Source: Clostridia bacterium
GTDB taxonomy: Bacteria > Bacillota > Clostridia > Christensenellales > Aristaeellaceae
Reading direction: 5' to 3'
Assembly (NCBI GenBank): GCA_017534885.1
Contig: JAFXVR010000008.1
Coordinates: 33,365 to 97,364, forward strand
Length of the DNA stretch: 64,000 nt
Below the pieces are notes generated by a model. It had not been told where the DNA came from. It worked only from the letters and a program-made list of their open reading frames with translations, and did no database searches. Of this stretch, positions 24,684-33,452 are shown one piece after another (within the stretch, counting starts at the first letter, position 1; each line of letters starts with the position of its first letter). Both the position numbers and the translations under genes were made by a program.

Positions 24684-25931
24684 ATGAGCAAGCCCCTGAT
24701 CAGCGTGGTTGTGCCGGTGTATATGATCGACCGGTACGTGGGAATCTGCATCGAGAGCATCCTGCACCAGACCTACAGCGATCTGGAGATCGTACTGGTG
24801 GACGACGGCAGCCGTGACCGCTGCCCTGAAATCTGCGATCTGTACGCCCGCAAGGACAGCCGCATCCGGGTGATCCACAAGCCCAACGGCGGGCTGGTAT
24901 CCGCCCGGAAGGCCGGACTGCAGGCTTCGGGCGGCGCGTACATTGCCTGTGTGGACGGCGACGACTGGATCGGGCCGGGCTTCATCGAGAGCCTGTACAC
25001 CGCGGCCTCGGCCACCGGGGCGGACATGGTCTGCGCGGGCTTCACCCGGGATCTCTTCAGCCAGTCCGCCAGCTTCACCAATGCGGTGCCGGCGGGGCTC
25101 TATGAGGGCGAACGGCTGAAGGCGCTCTGGAAGGAGATGCTCTCCTGCGGGCGCTTCTACCGGCCTGGCGTGACCACCTATGTGTGGAACAAACTTTTCC
25201 GGCGGCAGGCATTGCTGGCCCCGCAGATGGCGGTGGATGCCCGGATCTCCATCGGCGAGGACGGCGCGGTGACCTACCCGGCCTTGCTGGGCTGCAAGCG
25301 GGTGGCGGTGACGGAGAATGTGGCCTACCACTACCGGCAGCGGGAAGACAGCATGCTCAAGCAGCGGGCCTGCTACTCGGATGAGGCCGAAAAGCTGCGG
25401 TACCTGTATGACTACCTGCTGCGCTGGGCCGATGGCACCGATCCGGCGCTGGGCATCAGGGAGCAGGTGACGGACTATGTGCTGTCCATCGCCCTGATGC
25501 GTTCGGGCGGGCGGCTGCCCCAGGACAGCTATTCCACCTTTGACAGCCGGTACTTCGGGAAAGACGTGGTCATCTACAGCGCGGGCACCTTCGGCCAGCA
25601 GCTGGTGAGCCGCTTCCGGGAGACCGGGCACTGCCGGGTGACCGCCTGGCTGGACGACGACTGCTGGGAATACCGGCGCTGCTGCATGGACGTCGATCCG
25701 GTCGAGCGCATCACCTCGCTGAACTATGACTATGTGCTGATCGCCACGGTGGACGCCCAGGTGGCAGAGAACGTGATCCGGCGGCTGCTGGATTTAGGCG
25801 TCAGCCGGGACAAACTGCTGACGGTCACTGTGCCGGAAGACCGGGTGGCGCTGATTCAGCGCTTTCTGGATGTGGACGCGCTGCGGGCGGAGGAAGCCGC
25901 AGGGAAACGGGAGGTTACATCCCATGCATGA
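24684..25931 (+). CDS. GT2 glycosyltransferase with C-terminal Rossmann-like extension
   Basis: The 415-residue product starts with a family 2 domain: LISVVVPVYMIDRYVGICIE, VLVDDGSRDRCPEICD and the metal motif VDGDDW. After about residue 285 it has an extra domain beginning FGKDVVIYSAGTFGQQLVSR and continuing to YDYVLIATVDAQVAENV, which looks like a dinucleotide- or sugar-binding Rossmann fold. This tail is seen in some capsule transferases with a second nucleotide-sugar-related module. It should add a sugar to the lipid-linked intermediate at the cytoplasmic face. It overlaps the next gene by 8 bases. Confidence 0.88.
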   Translation: MSKPLISVVVPVYMIDRYVGICIESILHQTYSDLEIVLVDDGSRDRCPEICDLYARKDSRIRVIHKPNGGLVSARKAGLQASGGAYIACVDGDDWIGPGFIESLYTAASATGADMVCAGFTRDLFSQSASFTNAVPAGLYEGERLKALWKEMLSCGRFYRPGVTTYVWNKLFRRQALLAPQMAVDARISIGEDGAVTYPALLGCKRVAVTENVAYHYRQREDSMLKQRACYSDEAEKLRYLYDYLLRWADGTDPALGIREQVTDYVLSIALMRSGGRLPQDSYSTFDSRYFGKDVVIYSAGTFGQQLVSRFRETGHCRVTAWLDDDCWEYRRCCMDVDPVERITSLNYDYVLIATVDAQVAENVIRRLLDLGVSRDKLLTVTVPEDRVALIQRFLDVDALRAEEAAGKREVTSHA

Positions 25932-26688
25932 TTTTGCGGAACGGGTGCGCACAGCTCCCCTCGGAAAGACCCATCTCTTTGCGGTGGGACAGGCGGGCTT
26001 CATTGTGAAATCCGCCTCGGGACAGCTGCTGGCCATCGACCTGTACCTGTCCGAGTGCGTGGAGCGGCTGGAAGGCCACAAGGGCTACAAGCGCCTGCTG
26101 CCCCAGATCCTCAGCCCCTGGGAGCTGACCTTCGACGCGGTGATCTGCACGCATCCGCACCTGGATCACTTCGACATCGACGCGGTACCGGGGATGATCG
26201 CCAACGGCCGGACGAAGCTTTTCTGTTCGGTGGATTGCAAAAAGCTGGTCGATCAGCTGCTGCTGGGCTACCACGGGGATCAGATCACCTATGTCCGTCC
26301 CGGTGACACAATGGCGGCGGGGGACTTCAGCCTGACTTTTGTCAACTGCGACCACGGCCAGGGTGCGCCGGACGCGGTAGGCGCGGTGGTGCGCGTGGAC
26401 GGCAGGACGATCTATGAGGCGGGGGATACCTGCCTGCGCCTCGACCGGGTGGAGGAGATTCCTCAGCCCGTCGATGTGCTGATCGCCCCCATCAACGGGG
26501 CTTATGGCAACTTGAGCGAAGCGGACTGCCAGGAGCTTTCCGCCGCCCTGCGCCCGGGCTTGACCGTGCCCTGCCACTACGGCATGTTCGCATCCCATCA
26601 CGGGGATGTGGGCCGCTTCTATGAGCTGATGACCGAGGCCGGCCTGCCCTTCCTGCTGATGCGCCAGGGCGAGCAGTACACCTTTTGA
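25924..26688 (+). CDS. UlaG-like metallo-beta-lactamase-fold hydrolase
   Basis: ATG 25924, after GGGAGG, is preferred to an earlier in-frame start within the preceding gene. The 254-residue product contains THPHLDHFDID (His77, His79, Asp81, His82), CDHGQGAPDA and YEAGDTCL, the metal-ligand pattern of the UlaG/RomA/NAPE-PLD-like branch rather than true beta-lactamases. Known members hydrolyse lactones or phosphodiesters. Within a sugar-modification operon a sugar lactone or cyclic phosphate is a reasonable guess. No signal peptide is present, so it is cytoplasmic. Confidence 0.85.
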   Translation: MHDFAERVRTAPLGKTHLFAVGQAGFIVKSASGQLLAIDLYLSECVERLEGHKGYKRLLPQILSPWELTFDAVICTHPHLDHFDIDAVPGMIANGRTKLFCSVDCKKLVDQLLLGYHGDQITYVRPGDTMAAGDFSLTFVNCDHGQGAPDAVGAVVRVDGRTIYEAGDTCLRLDRVEEIPQPVDVLIAPINGAYGNLSEADCQELSAALRPGLTVPCHYGMFASHHGDVGRFYELMTEAGLPFLLMRQGEQYTF

Positions 26689-26732
26689 CCTGTTTCAACC
26701 AATACATATGTCATTCGCGGGAGGTCATTCAC

Positions 26733-28025
26733 ATGAGCAGAGAGTTTGAAGGCAAGAAGCTGCTGATCCTCGGCGGCAACCCCGAGACCATTCCACTGGT
26801 GGAGATCGCCAACAGCTGGGGCATTAAGACCATCGTCGCCTCGGCGCGGCACACTGACCCCGCCAAGGCCTACGCCTGGAAAGCCTATGATTTTGAGGGG
26901 CTGGACGTGGGCGCGGTCATCAAGATCGCCACGGATGAGCAGGTGGACGGCGTGCTGGTGGGCGTCGCGGACATTCTGGTGCCCATGTACTGCAAGGTCT
27001 GCGAGGCGCTGGACCTGCCCTGCTATGCGACCCAGCAGATCGTGGACGTCTTTGCCTTCAAGGATGTGTTCAAGGCCACCTGCGAGCGCTACGGCGTGCA
27101 CGGCATCCCGGAGTTCTACCTGGACGCGGAGATGCGCCGGGAAGACCTGGACAAGATCGTGTACCCGGTGATGGTCAAGCCGGTGGACAACGGCGGCGGC
27201 GTGGGTATGACCGTGGCCTACAACGAGGAGGAGCTCCGGGCGGGCGTGGCGCTGGCGCTGGAGAATTCCAACAAGAAGCGCTTCATCGTGGAAAAGTACA
27301 TGCAGTGCGACGACATGGGCATGTACTACACCTTCAAGGACGGGTACTGCTCGGCCTCCTGCATTTATGACCGCTACACCACAGACGAACAGCCGGGCCT
27401 GAGCCGCGTCTGCCTGGGCGGAACCTATCCCTCCAAGCATCTGGAGGAATACTTCGAGCGGATGCACGCCAACGCCCTGCGGATGTTCAAGGAAATCGGC
27501 ATCGAGAACGGCATCCTGATGCTCTCCGGCTTCTATGAGAACGGCGAGTTCTACGTGTACGATACCGGCTTCCGCCTCCAGGGCGAGGCGCCGCACCTGC
27601 TGATGAAGGCCATCCACGGCTTCGATCAGCGGGAAATGCTCATCCGCTTTGCGCTGACGGGCTCCGAGGGCGATGTCGACCTCAGCCGGGACGACGACAC
27701 CCGCCTCAGGGGCAAGTGGGCCGCAACCCTCTGGTTCCTGCTGAAGGAGGGCACGATCACCCGCATCGAGGGCTTGGATCAGCTGGATCAGGACAAGCGC
27801 GTGGTGGCCAACATCCAGCGCCTGCACGAGGGCGACACCGTGCGGCCTGAGTGGATCGGCAATGAGAAACAGGTGCTGACCCGCATGTACCTGGTCTGCG
27901 ACAGCAAGCTGGAGCTGGCCGACACCCTGAAATACTACATGAACACGGTGAAGGTGCTGGACGCGGAAGGCCGCAATATGCTGCTGAAGGGCTTTGACGT
28001 GAACAAGGCGCTGGAGCTGAAGTAA
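26733..28025 (+). CDS. ATP-grasp ligase (second of two in the glycan locus)
   Basis: The ATG at 26733 follows GGGAGG. The 430-residue product has a PurK/CarB-type N-terminal domain (KKLLILGGNPETIPLVEIAN) and an ATP-grasp core with VMVKPVDNGGGVGMTVA, RFIVEKYMQCDDMGMYY and, near the metal site, YDTGFRLQGEAPH. It is only distantly related to the ATP-grasp protein at 22864, so the two probably act on different substrates. It could form an amide or ester between a carboxylate and an amino sugar. Tight operon spacing on both sides supports a shared pathway. Confidence 0.86.
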   Translation: MSREFEGKKLLILGGNPETIPLVEIANSWGIKTIVASARHTDPAKAYAWKAYDFEGLDVGAVIKIATDEQVDGVLVGVADILVPMYCKVCEALDLPCYATQQIVDVFAFKDVFKATCERYGVHGIPEFYLDAEMRREDLDKIVYPVMVKPVDNGGGVGMTVAYNEEELRAGVALALENSNKKRFIVEKYMQCDDMGMYYTFKDGYCSASCIYDRYTTDEQPGLSRVCLGGTYPSKHLEEYFERMHANALRMFKEIGIENGILMLSGFYENGEFYVYDTGFRLQGEAPHLLMKAIHGFDQREMLIRFALTGSEGDVDLSRDDDTRLRGKWAATLWFLLKEGTITRIEGLDQLDQDKRVVANIQRLHEGDTVRPEWIGNEKQVLTRMYLVCDSKLELADTLKYYMNTVKVLDAEGRNMLLKGFDVNKALELK

Positions 28026-28077
28026 TCTCTTCCGACACGGTACGGACGGGAGCTGAACGGGAAGGGAGAGAGAACCC

Positions 28078-28848
28078 ATGGAGTTTGAACGCCTCAAGGA
28101 CAAAGTGATTGTGATCTCCGGCGGCACCAAGGGTGTGGGCCGGGCCTTCGCCGAGGTGGCCGGTCGCGAAGGCGCAAAGGTCGTCATCGGCGGCCGCGAC
28201 GAAAAGGCGGGCAAGGAGGCCATCCGGAACATCCGGACCTTCGGCTCCGATGCCATGTTTGTGCACACAGACCTTTTGAAGGTGGAGGACTGCCGCCATC
28301 TCTTCGACGCGGGCTATGAGAAGTTCGGCCGGATCGACGGCTTCTTCAACTATGCGGGCGTGACGCCGGTCTCTCCGCTGGACACCTGCGATGAGGAGAC
28401 CTTCGACTGGGTGACCAGCGTCAACTACAAGGCAGCCTTCTTCTGCTGCCAGCAGGCCATCAAGTACATGCGCATGAACGGCGGCGGGAGCATCGTGCTG
28501 ACCGGCTCGGCCCATGCCTGGGGCGGTCAGAAGGACCGCGCGGCCTACGCAATGACCAAGGGCGTGCTGCGCATCCTGAACGAGCACATCGCGCACCAGT
28601 ACGCCACCGAGCAGATCCGCTGCAACTACCTGACCCTCGGCTGGACGCCCACCGAGGGCGAGGTCAGCCTGCGCATCAGCCAGGGCGAGAGCGAGGCCGA
28701 GCTGAGGAAGCGCGCTGCGGACATTCTGCCCATGGGCCGCATGTGCGAGCGCAACGACTACATGGAGGCCCTCATCTACCTGATGAGCGACGCCTCCGCC
28801 ATGATGACGGGCAGCACATTCAGGCTGACGGCGGGAGAGTACATCTGA
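28078..28848 (+). CDS. Short-chain dehydrogenase/reductase
   Basis: The 256-residue product is a classical SDR with the NAD(P) motif SGGTKGVGRAFA (about 14-25), NYAG at 91-94, and catalytic Ser144, Tyr157 and Lys161 (YAMTK). It probably oxidises or reduces a sugar hydroxyl or keto group or a small acid used in the glycan. Preceding genes supply hydrolase and ligase activities, so these genes may build one modified building block. The ATG has a GGGAGAGAG site. Confidence 0.92.
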   Translation: MEFERLKDKVIVISGGTKGVGRAFAEVAGREGAKVVIGGRDEKAGKEAIRNIRTFGSDAMFVHTDLLKVEDCRHLFDAGYEKFGRIDGFFNYAGVTPVSPLDTCDEETFDWVTSVNYKAAFFCCQQAIKYMRMNGGGSIVLTGSAHAWGGQKDRAAYAMTKGVLRILNEHIAHQYATEQIRCNYLTLGWTPTEGEVSLRISQGESEAELRKRAADILPMGRMCERNDYMEALIYLMSDASAMMTGSTFRLTAGEYI

Positions 28849-28892
28849 TGTAGCTTGATGAGACGTGAATGAGATTGAGAGAGGTGAACGCA

Positions 28893-29795
28893 GTGATCGA
28901 CATTGATCTCAATGAGCTGCATCAGGTGCAGTTCAATATTCTGAAAGAATTTGATCGTGTTTGTAAGAAACACGGCTTGACTTATTTCCTGGGCTACGGT
29001 ACGCTGTTGGGAGCCATCCGACACAAGGGCTTCATCCCATGGGACGATGACATTGATGTGGTGATGCTCTCTGACCAATACGAGAAGCTGATGCAGATTC
29101 CCCAGAGCGAGTGGAATCCGCGCTACTTCATGCAGAACAGTGAAACCGATCCGAATTTCACGGTGTGCTTTACCAAGATACGAGATTCAGAGACGACACT
29201 GATTAACAAGATTCAGCAGCACCTGGACATCAATCATGGTGTGGATATTGATGTCTATCCTCTTTGCAAACTGTCAGACAATCCGAACCAGCGCAAGCGC
29301 CAGTACCTGCGCACCATGCTGTATATGCTACTGGTGGTTAACGAGCCGCCGGACAATCACGGAAAAATCTACTATTATGGCGGCAAGATCATTCTGACCC
29401 TCCTGCCTGACGGACTTCGGCGGCGCATGATCAAACGCCTGAAAAAGCAGATCACCAAATGGCAGAATCAGGACGTGAAAGAAGCCTACCTGGTCAACGG
29501 GAATATTGAGGTCATGCGCGAAACCGTCCAGTGCGAGTGGTTCAAGTCTACCCGGGAGCAGGAATTTGAAGGACAGATGTTCCCAGTGCCGATCGGAGCC
29601 GAGAAATGGCTGGCCACCCGATACGGAAAGGATTTTATGGAGCTTCCGCCGCCTGAAATGCGCGGTGTCAAACTGGATGTGTTTGCCAAGATCGACCTGC
29701 ATAGCAGCTATAAGAAATACAGGGGCATTGATTACGCACAGCCCGGCCCCCGCAAGCAGCATGTACGCAACAAACGCATAGGCAAGTATTCCTGA
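28893..29795 (+). CDS. LicD family phosphotransferase (first of three)
   Basis: The GTG at 28893 is preferred because AGAGAGGTG lies 7 bases upstream; an ATG at 28869 would put that site inside the coding region. The 300-residue product has the LicD signature GTLLGAIRHKGFIPWDDDID. LicD proteins transfer a phospho-alcohol (phosphocholine or similar) from a CDP-carrier to a sugar of teichoic acid or polysaccharide. GC is visibly lower than in the genes before it, marking the left border of a different-composition segment. Confidence 0.9.
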   Translation: MIDIDLNELHQVQFNILKEFDRVCKKHGLTYFLGYGTLLGAIRHKGFIPWDDDIDVVMLSDQYEKLMQIPQSEWNPRYFMQNSETDPNFTVCFTKIRDSETTLINKIQQHLDINHGVDIDVYPLCKLSDNPNQRKRQYLRTMLYMLLVVNEPPDNHGKIYYYGGKIILTLLPDGLRRRMIKRLKKQITKWQNQDVKEAYLVNGNIEVMRETVQCEWFKSTREQEFEGQMFPVPIGAEKWLATRYGKDFMELPPPEMRGVKLDVFAKIDLHSSYKKYRGIDYAQPGPRKQHVRNKRIGKYS

Positions 29796-29824
29796 CCTTT
29801 CGTCCACAACAGCGGAGAGAGTTT

Positions 29825-30418
29825 ATGAATGCAAAACGGCTATGGCATACTATCCGGCTCATGACCAAGAGGGGAGCGCGGAGCAGGGCTGAATACCTGA
29901 AGCGCAAGCAGATTTTTGCCCATGTGGGCGAGAACTGCTCCTTTATGCAGCGTTCTATCCCGCTCTATCCAGAACTCATACGCTTCGGCGACAATGTTCA
30001 TACCGCCTCAAATGTCAATTTTGCCACGCATGACATTACACACATGGTGGTCAACCATGTGCTGGAAAAGCAGGGGCGTAAAGAGCGGGTAAATGAGAAA
30101 ATCGGCTGTATCGACATCGGCAGCGATGTGTTCATCGGAGCGGGTGTGCGCATTCTCTATGACGTGAAGATCGGCAGCCGGGTCATCATCGGGGCCGGCG
30201 CGCTGGTTACCCGGGACATTCCCGATAACAGCATTGCTGTGGGCGTACCTGCACATGTCATCGGAACATTCGATGATTACATTGAGAAACGCTTGGAGGA
30301 AAAGAAGTGGCCTGATGGACTGGCTCCGTCGGGACAGCAGGTCAGCAAAGCGCTTCAGGATTGGCTCTGGGCCGATTTTAAGGCCCGGCACAACGCAGGG
30401 AGGGATGACCGTGGCTGA
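29825..30418 (+). CDS. Hexapeptide-repeat (left-handed beta-helix) acyltransferase
   Basis: The 197-residue product has hexapeptide repeats IGSDVFIGAGVRILYDVKIG, then RVIIGAGALVTRDIPDNSIA and VGVPAHVIG, typical of trimeric acetyltransferases of the maltose/serine acetyltransferase type. The His in FATHDITH may be catalytic. It probably O- or N-acetylates a sugar of the repeat unit. It shares the lower GC of its neighbours and overlaps the following GT2 by 14 bases. Confidence 0.9.
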   Translation: MNAKRLWHTIRLMTKRGARSRAEYLKRKQIFAHVGENCSFMQRSIPLYPELIRFGDNVHTASNVNFATHDITHMVVNHVLEKQGRKERVNEKIGCIDIGSDVFIGAGVRILYDVKIGSRVIIGAGALVTRDIPDNSIAVGVPAHVIGTFDDYIEKRLEEKKWPDGLAPSGQQVSKALQDWLWADFKARHNAGRDDRG

Positions 30419-31385
30419 CATTTTTCCGTTTATCAGCGTTGTCGTGCCTGTCTATAAGGTGGAGGACTACCTGACCCGCTGTGTGGAGAGCCTGCTGGGT
30501 CAGACCTATGACAGGATGGAGATCATCCTGGTGGATGACGGCTCCCCGGACAAATGCCCGGCCATGTGTGATGCCTTTGCGGAGAAGTATGAGCGGGTGA
30601 TTGCTCTGCATAAGCCCAACGGCGGCCTGTCTGACGCCCGGAATTATGGCGTGGCTCATTCCACCAGGGATTGGATTGTATTCGTGGACTCCGACGACTA
30701 TGTGGAGCCCACCTATGTGGAGGATCTGGTCAAGCTGCGCAACCAGTTTGACGCGGACATGGCCGTGACCAAGACAGTAAGGGAGAATGAACACGGCGGC
30801 CAGGCAAAGTATCCCGATTTCGCGCCCTTTGCGGTGGATGGAAAAACCGCTATCTTTGAACTGTATACCGGCACACATGTGGGCTGGGCGGCTTACGGGA
30901 AACTCTATCCCCGGGAAGTGCTTCTCCGCCATCCTTTCCCGGATGGGTATTATGAGGATTCGGCCTGCATGTATCTCATTCTGAATGAGATGAAAAAGAT
31001 TGCCATCGGCAACTACGTGGGCAATTATCACTATATTCAGCGGGAAGGCAGCATTCTCGGCACAAGCCTGAACCCAAAACATTACCGGATATTTGACATT
31101 TGCGATGAGTTCAAGACTTTTATCGAACAGAACTATCCGGATATGGACATCCTCCCTGTACTGATGTACAAGCGGGGTGTGACTCAGCTGCTCAACCTGC
31201 AGTCCATGCCATGGAAAACCTATTGTGAAATCTTCAAGCGCTATCGAAAGCTTTTCCGCCAGGCCTGGCCCAAGATCATGAAAGATAGCCGCCTGAGCCG
31301 CAAAGCAAAGATTCTCTATACACTGATCTGTACTACGCCGCGATTGTTCAAAATGCAGGAACGGATACTGAAGCAAACAAGATAA
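30405..31385 (+). CDS. GT2 glycosyltransferase
   Basis: The start ATG at 30405 follows AGGGAGGG. The 326-residue product has FISVVVPVYKVEDYLTRCVE, ILVDDGSPDKCPAMCD and the metal site VDSDDYVEP, a GT-A family 2 enzyme of the EpsJ/WaaV-like capsule group. It is a soluble or peripheral cytoplasmic enzyme adding one sugar to the lipid-linked repeat unit. Donor and acceptor cannot be told. It lies in the lower-GC segment. Confidence 0.92.
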   Translation: MTVADIFPFISVVVPVYKVEDYLTRCVESLLGQTYDRMEIILVDDGSPDKCPAMCDAFAEKYERVIALHKPNGGLSDARNYGVAHSTRDWIVFVDSDDYVEPTYVEDLVKLRNQFDADMAVTKTVRENEHGGQAKYPDFAPFAVDGKTAIFELYTGTHVGWAAYGKLYPREVLLRHPFPDGYYEDSACMYLILNEMKKIAIGNYVGNYHYIQREGSILGTSLNPKHYRIFDICDEFKTFIEQNYPDMDILPVLMYKRGVTQLLNLQSMPWKTYCEIFKRYRKLFRQAWPKIMKDSRLSRKAKILYTLICTTPRLFKMQERILKQTR

Positions 31386-31407
31386 GATACAGGGAACGGA
31401 GCAAAGC

Positions 31408-32604
31408 ATGACAACAATGGCAGTGGGAACCCGAAGACGGACGACGGTCAAAACCTCGGACGTGGTTTTGGCGATAACCTTTATTGGCGTATTCCGCCCC
31501 TACCTGCTGCCTGACAATCTGGTGGCGGCAATGCGCATTGCCTTCCTGGGATTGTCTCTGATTTTTCTCGTCTCCCACATGAAGCTGAAGCGGCTGGTCA
31601 ATGCCTCCCTGTTCTTTTCCGGAGCGGTTCTCCTGTCCTGTGTCAAAAACTATGTCACACACAAACTGAGCATGCAAAACCTGCTCAACGGCATCCTGTA
31701 CGCGATCTGTCTGTACTGCCTGTATACCATCATCCAGTACTTTGTCCAGAAAGGCCGGGGCCGTGATCTGGTCAGCAATCTTTATCATATCGTTCTTGTA
31801 TATGTGATTATATCCATTCCTTTCATCATTTTCCTCCCGCCCCGGGGCGCCATCTATCCCTTCGGCTCCAAGTACTTCACCAGCTACTACATGATGGCCC
31901 TGGGCGCCATATACATGCTGCGCCACCGCAGGAGCCTGGCGGCCGAGCGGCGGCACCGCAGGCTGTTCCTCCTGGTGGCGGCCATCCTGTTCGTGTTGAT
32001 CTGGTACATCAACTGCCGCACCGCGGCGGTGGCCTTCGCGGCCATGATCGCCATGAACTACCTGCCGGACGGGCTCAAGCGCAAAATGATGAACCACTGG
32101 GTCATGCTGGCCCTCACCCTGGGGTCGGCGGCCATCCTGCTGGGACTGTCGGCGATACTGGAGATTTCGGCGGTACAGTTTGTCATCACCCGGATTCTGG
32201 GCAAGGATCTGACGCTGACGGACCGGGTGCGGTATTACAGCCGCTTCACCAGTGTGCTGACGAGCGGCGATATGTGGTTTGGCTACGGCTATGCCAGCTC
32301 CGAGCTGCGCAATGCCATCGGCCTGGGCTCCAATATCCAGAACGGCCTGCTGCAGCACACCCTGAGCTATGGCGCAATCGGTGCCTTAGCCTTCGTGATG
32401 ACAGTCTTCCTGAGCGGACGGCCCAATGTCAACCGGCAGACGGACTGCTGGGCTCTGTACACCTTGGTGTACGGCATGACCATTGCCGCGGTGGTGGAAA
32501 TCAGCTTCAACACGGTTTACTTCCTGGGCCTCTTCCTGGTGATGTGGTCCTACCACGGCACTGACGGGATCGAGAGCAACTACGCTGCGAGGGAGCTAAC
32601 ATGA
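31408..32604 (+). CDS. Wzy-like O-antigen/capsule repeat-unit polymerase
   Basis: The 398-residue product is a multi-span membrane protein with about ten helices and a soluble loop after ILGKDLTLTDRVRYYSRF. That motif pattern (TGR-like, here LTDRV) is close to those of O-antigen ligase/polymerase (Wzy) proteins. Identification rests on topology, size and its place beside the Wzx flippase. GC rises sharply within the gene near 31.84 kb. It ends in a 4-base ATGA overlap with the second licD. Confidence 0.8.
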   Translation: MTTMAVGTRRRTTVKTSDVVLAITFIGVFRPYLLPDNLVAAMRIAFLGLSLIFLVSHMKLKRLVNASLFFSGAVLLSCVKNYVTHKLSMQNLLNGILYAICLYCLYTIIQYFVQKGRGRDLVSNLYHIVLVYVIISIPFIIFLPPRGAIYPFGSKYFTSYYMMALGAIYMLRHRRSLAAERRHRRLFLLVAAILFVLIWYINCRTAAVAFAAMIAMNYLPDGLKRKMMNHWVMLALTLGSAAILLGLSAILEISAVQFVITRILGKDLTLTDRVRYYSRFTSVLTSGDMWFGYGYASSELRNAIGLGSNIQNGLLQHTLSYGAIGALAFVMTVFLSGRPNVNRQTDCWALYTLVYGMTIAAVVEISFNTVYFLGLFLVMWSYHGTDGIESNYAARELT

Positions 32605-33401
32605 AACAGGAGACACTGGACCGCCTTCACCGCACAGAACTGGAAATCATGGACGAGGTCAAGCGCATCTGCGACAAGCACGGCCTGACCTATTACCTGA
32701 TTGCCGGCACACTGCTGGGCGCGGTGCGGCACGGGGGCTTCATTCCGTGGGATGACGACATGGATATCGCCATGCCGCGCAAGGATTTTGAGCGTTTCGG
32801 GGAACTGGCCCCAAAGGAGCTGGGTCCGCGCTTCTATTATCAGTCCGCGAAGACGGATCCCCAATGGGTGCGCGGCTATGCCAAGCTCCGGCTCAATGAC
32901 ACGATATTCCTTGAGCGGAAAGACCAGCGGACCGACAGGCATCAGGGGATCTTTATCGACATCTTTCCCTTTGATACCGGCCGGAAGCTGACCGGACTCC
33001 GGGGCAAGATCCGATCAAAGTTCAACTTAATGGTGATCGGCCATTTCTACATCATGAACGGGGAGCTGCCCAACAACTGGGTTCACCATGTGATGGCTTT
33101 GCTGCCGATGGGCTTCTACCGCTGGGTTGCCCGCCGGTGGACGCGCAACAAAGGCGACCACTACCTCAACTACTGGGGCGTGCATACCCTCATGAGGGAG
33201 ATTGTGCCCATTGACAAGTGTGATCCGCCGGGAGAGATCGCCTTTGAGGACAGGGTGTTTTCCTGCCCCCGCGACCCGGACGCCCTGCTGAGCAGCTGGT
33301 ACGGCCCCAACTATATGCAGCTGCCGCCCAAGGACAAGCAGGTGACCCACAATCCGGTGCGCCTGAGCTTCGACACCTCCGGCCCGGACGCGCCGCTGTG
33401 A
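32601..33401 (+). CDS. LicD family phosphotransferase (second of three)
   Basis: The 266-residue product has GTLLGAVRHGGFIPWDDDMD near residue 36, the LicD catalytic signature, plus FIDIFPFDTG and a C-terminal tail ending in RLSFDTSGPD. It overlaps wzy as ATGA. It is high in GC, unlike the first licD, and the two differ clearly outside the signature, so they are not a recent duplication. Confidence 0.9.
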   Translation: MKQETLDRLHRTELEIMDEVKRICDKHGLTYYLIAGTLLGAVRHGGFIPWDDDMDIAMPRKDFERFGELAPKELGPRFYYQSAKTDPQWVRGYAKLRLNDTIFLERKDQRTDRHQGIFIDIFPFDTGRKLTGLRGKIRSKFNLMVIGHFYIMNGELPNNWVHHVMALLPMGFYRWVARRWTRNKGDHYLNYWGVHTLMREIVPIDKCDPPGEIAFEDRVFSCPRDPDALLSSWYGPNYMQLPPKDKQVTHNPVRLSFDTSGPDAPL

Positions 33402-33452
33402 CGCAGAAACGGCGGGCCTCCGCCACGGTCACCGTCTGAGAGGATACAAGCC

